This document shows, piece after piece, positions 36,094 to 37,330 of a DNA stretch of 37,330 nt. Position 1 is the first letter of the stretch; every line of letters starts with the position of its first letter. The position numbers were made by a program, and so were the translations under genes. Origin of the DNA: Candidatus Dojkabacteria bacterium (GTDB lineage: Bacteria; Patescibacteriota; Dojkabacteria; GCA-002793355); the NCBI GenBank assembly GCA_015485585.1, contig WFTI01000038.1:1-37330 (forward strand). The letters are read 5' to 3'. A model generated the notes under the pieces. The model had not been told where the DNA came from, ran no database searches, and saw only the letters and a program-made list of their open reading frames with translations.

Positions 36094-37266
36094 ATGAAAG
36101 AGATCTACTATCATCGAATATACGAAAACCTCGAACAATATTTTAGGGGACGTAAGGTGTTGGTTATATATGGTCCTCGTCGAGTAGGAAAGACCACAAT
36201 CCTTAAACGTTTTTTAGAAAAAGTAGAGAAGAATGCTGGGTTAAAGAGATATAAGAAGTTTTTTCCTTTCAAATATGTAACAGGAGACGATATAAATGTA
36301 GTTAATAGTTTGTCAGTACCTATACTTGATAAGTTAATTGAGTTTTGCGAGGGAGCTCGTTTGCTTGTCATCGATGAGGCTCAAAGAATCCCAGATACAG
36401 GAAGGAGTGTAAAACTATTGATCGATTCCACCGAAGATATCTATGTAATTCTTACAGGTTCATCTACCTTCAACCTGCGCGGCGAAATCGGGGAACCATT
36501 AACAGGACGCAAATTTGATCTTATTTTGTATCCCCTTTCAATCTTTGAATTACGTAATCAGTTTGGAGATTATTGGATAAAAACACATCTTGAAGATTTT
36601 CTAATTTTTGGTATGTATCCTGAGGTGCTCGCAGCTTCAAGTAGTAAGAATAAGCGCCTTATCCTTGAAGAATTAGTTGGTTCTTACCTTTTAAAAGATA
36701 TTCTTGAGTTTGAGAAGATAAGATATTCGCGTGTGATTATTCAGCTTTTAAGGTTGCTCGCTTTTCAGATCGGAAGTGAGGTATCTTTTAATGAATTAGC
36801 TTCTTCTCTAGGAATTGATGTAAAAACAGTTATCCGCTATCTAGATCTTTTAGAGCAAGTATTTGTCATTTTTAGATTACCTTCTTTTTCACGGAATCTT
36901 CGCAATGAGATCACCAAAAAGCATAAATATTATTTTTATGATCTAGGAGTAAGAAACATTATTATTGCCAATACCAATCCTTTATCTTTACGTAACGATA
37001 TCGGGCAGTTATGGGAGAACTTTTTAGCAGTTGAGAGGATAAAGAAACAAAGATATAAAGGTATTTATGCTAACAATTATTTCTGGCGCACATGGGATAA
37101 AAAAGAGGTAGACTGGATAGAAGAAAGAGGAGGGAAGCTATTTGCGTATGAGTTTAAGTATTCTCCTAAAAAGTCAAAAACTAGTTTTTCAGCGTTTAGG
37201 TCGGTTTACCCGCATTCTAAGACCGCCATAGTTACTAATGAGAATTTTTTAGAGTTTATTGGTTAG
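36094..37266 (+). CDS. AAA (AAA_14) ATPase with DUF4143 domain
   Basis: Walker A GPRRVGKTT, Walker B RLLVIDEAQRI, sensor VILTGSSTFNLRG; C-term YYFYDLGVRNIII...GQLWENFLAVE...KEVDWIEERGGKLFAYEFKYS. Confidence 0.9.
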   Translation: MKEIYYHRIYENLEQYFRGRKVLVIYGPRRVGKTTILKRFLEKVEKNAGLKRYKKFFPFKYVTGDDINVVNSLSVPILDKLIEFCEGARLLVIDEAQRIPDTGRSVKLLIDSTEDIYVILTGSSTFNLRGEIGEPLTGRKFDLILYPLSIFELRNQFGDYWIKTHLEDFLIFGMYPEVLAASSSKNKRLILEELVGSYLLKDILEFEKIRYSRVIIQLLRLLAFQIGSEVSFNELASSLGIDVKTVIRYLDLLEQVFVIFRLPSFSRNLRNEITKKHKYYFYDLGVRNIIIANTNPLSLRNDIGQLWENFLAVERIKKQRYKGIYANNYFWRTWDKKEVDWIEERGGKLFAYEFKYSPKKSKTSFSAFRSVYPHSKTAIVTNENFLEFIG

Positions 37267-37330
37267 TGGATTATTTTTTGATAAGTCAGACTAAAACAGG
37301 TTAGACAAAAATACATGCATTTTGGAAAAT

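Overview
37.3-kb window that reads as a chromosomal segment of a Patescibacteria/CPR-type bacterium. Basis: compact low-GC gene content, a highly divergent 16S rRNA, and a stripped-down housekeeping set; no finer taxonomic call is supported. Left to right: C-terminal end of a DedA/VTT membrane protein, rplU with a Lys-rich extension, a divergent MraY/WecA-like transferase, SAM methyltransferase, tRNA-Asp(GTC), yvcK/cofD-like gene, HAD phosphatase, leuS, two-domain dCTP deaminase, divergent RelA/SpoT homologue, truncated ComEC, endonuclease IV, 7-TM protein plus fused ATP-grasp ligase/retropepsin-like protease, rpmA, FtsB/DivIC-like protein, tyrosine recombinase, tRNA-Met(CAT), nrdJ, transglutaminase-like protein, dnaA with an inverted pair of DnaA boxes, exported Cys-rich protein, ftsH, gatC/gatA (divergent), dnaX, dnaE, a Thr/Gln-rich membrane-anchored protein, a stand-alone 16S rRNA with its own processing stem, and an AAA ATPase/DUF4143 gene behind a four-copy operator-like array. 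The main non-gene signals are: (1) a TATAAT-like box ending 5-8 nt before the start codon at most promoter-proximal genes, predicting pervasive leaderless mRNAs; (2) a 16S 530-loop with covarying substitutions; (3) the alternating 12-mer array ATTTTNTGGAGT upstream of the DUF4143 ATPase; (4) very compact back-to-back promoters and convergent genes sharing stop codons. No CRISPR array or transposon was found.
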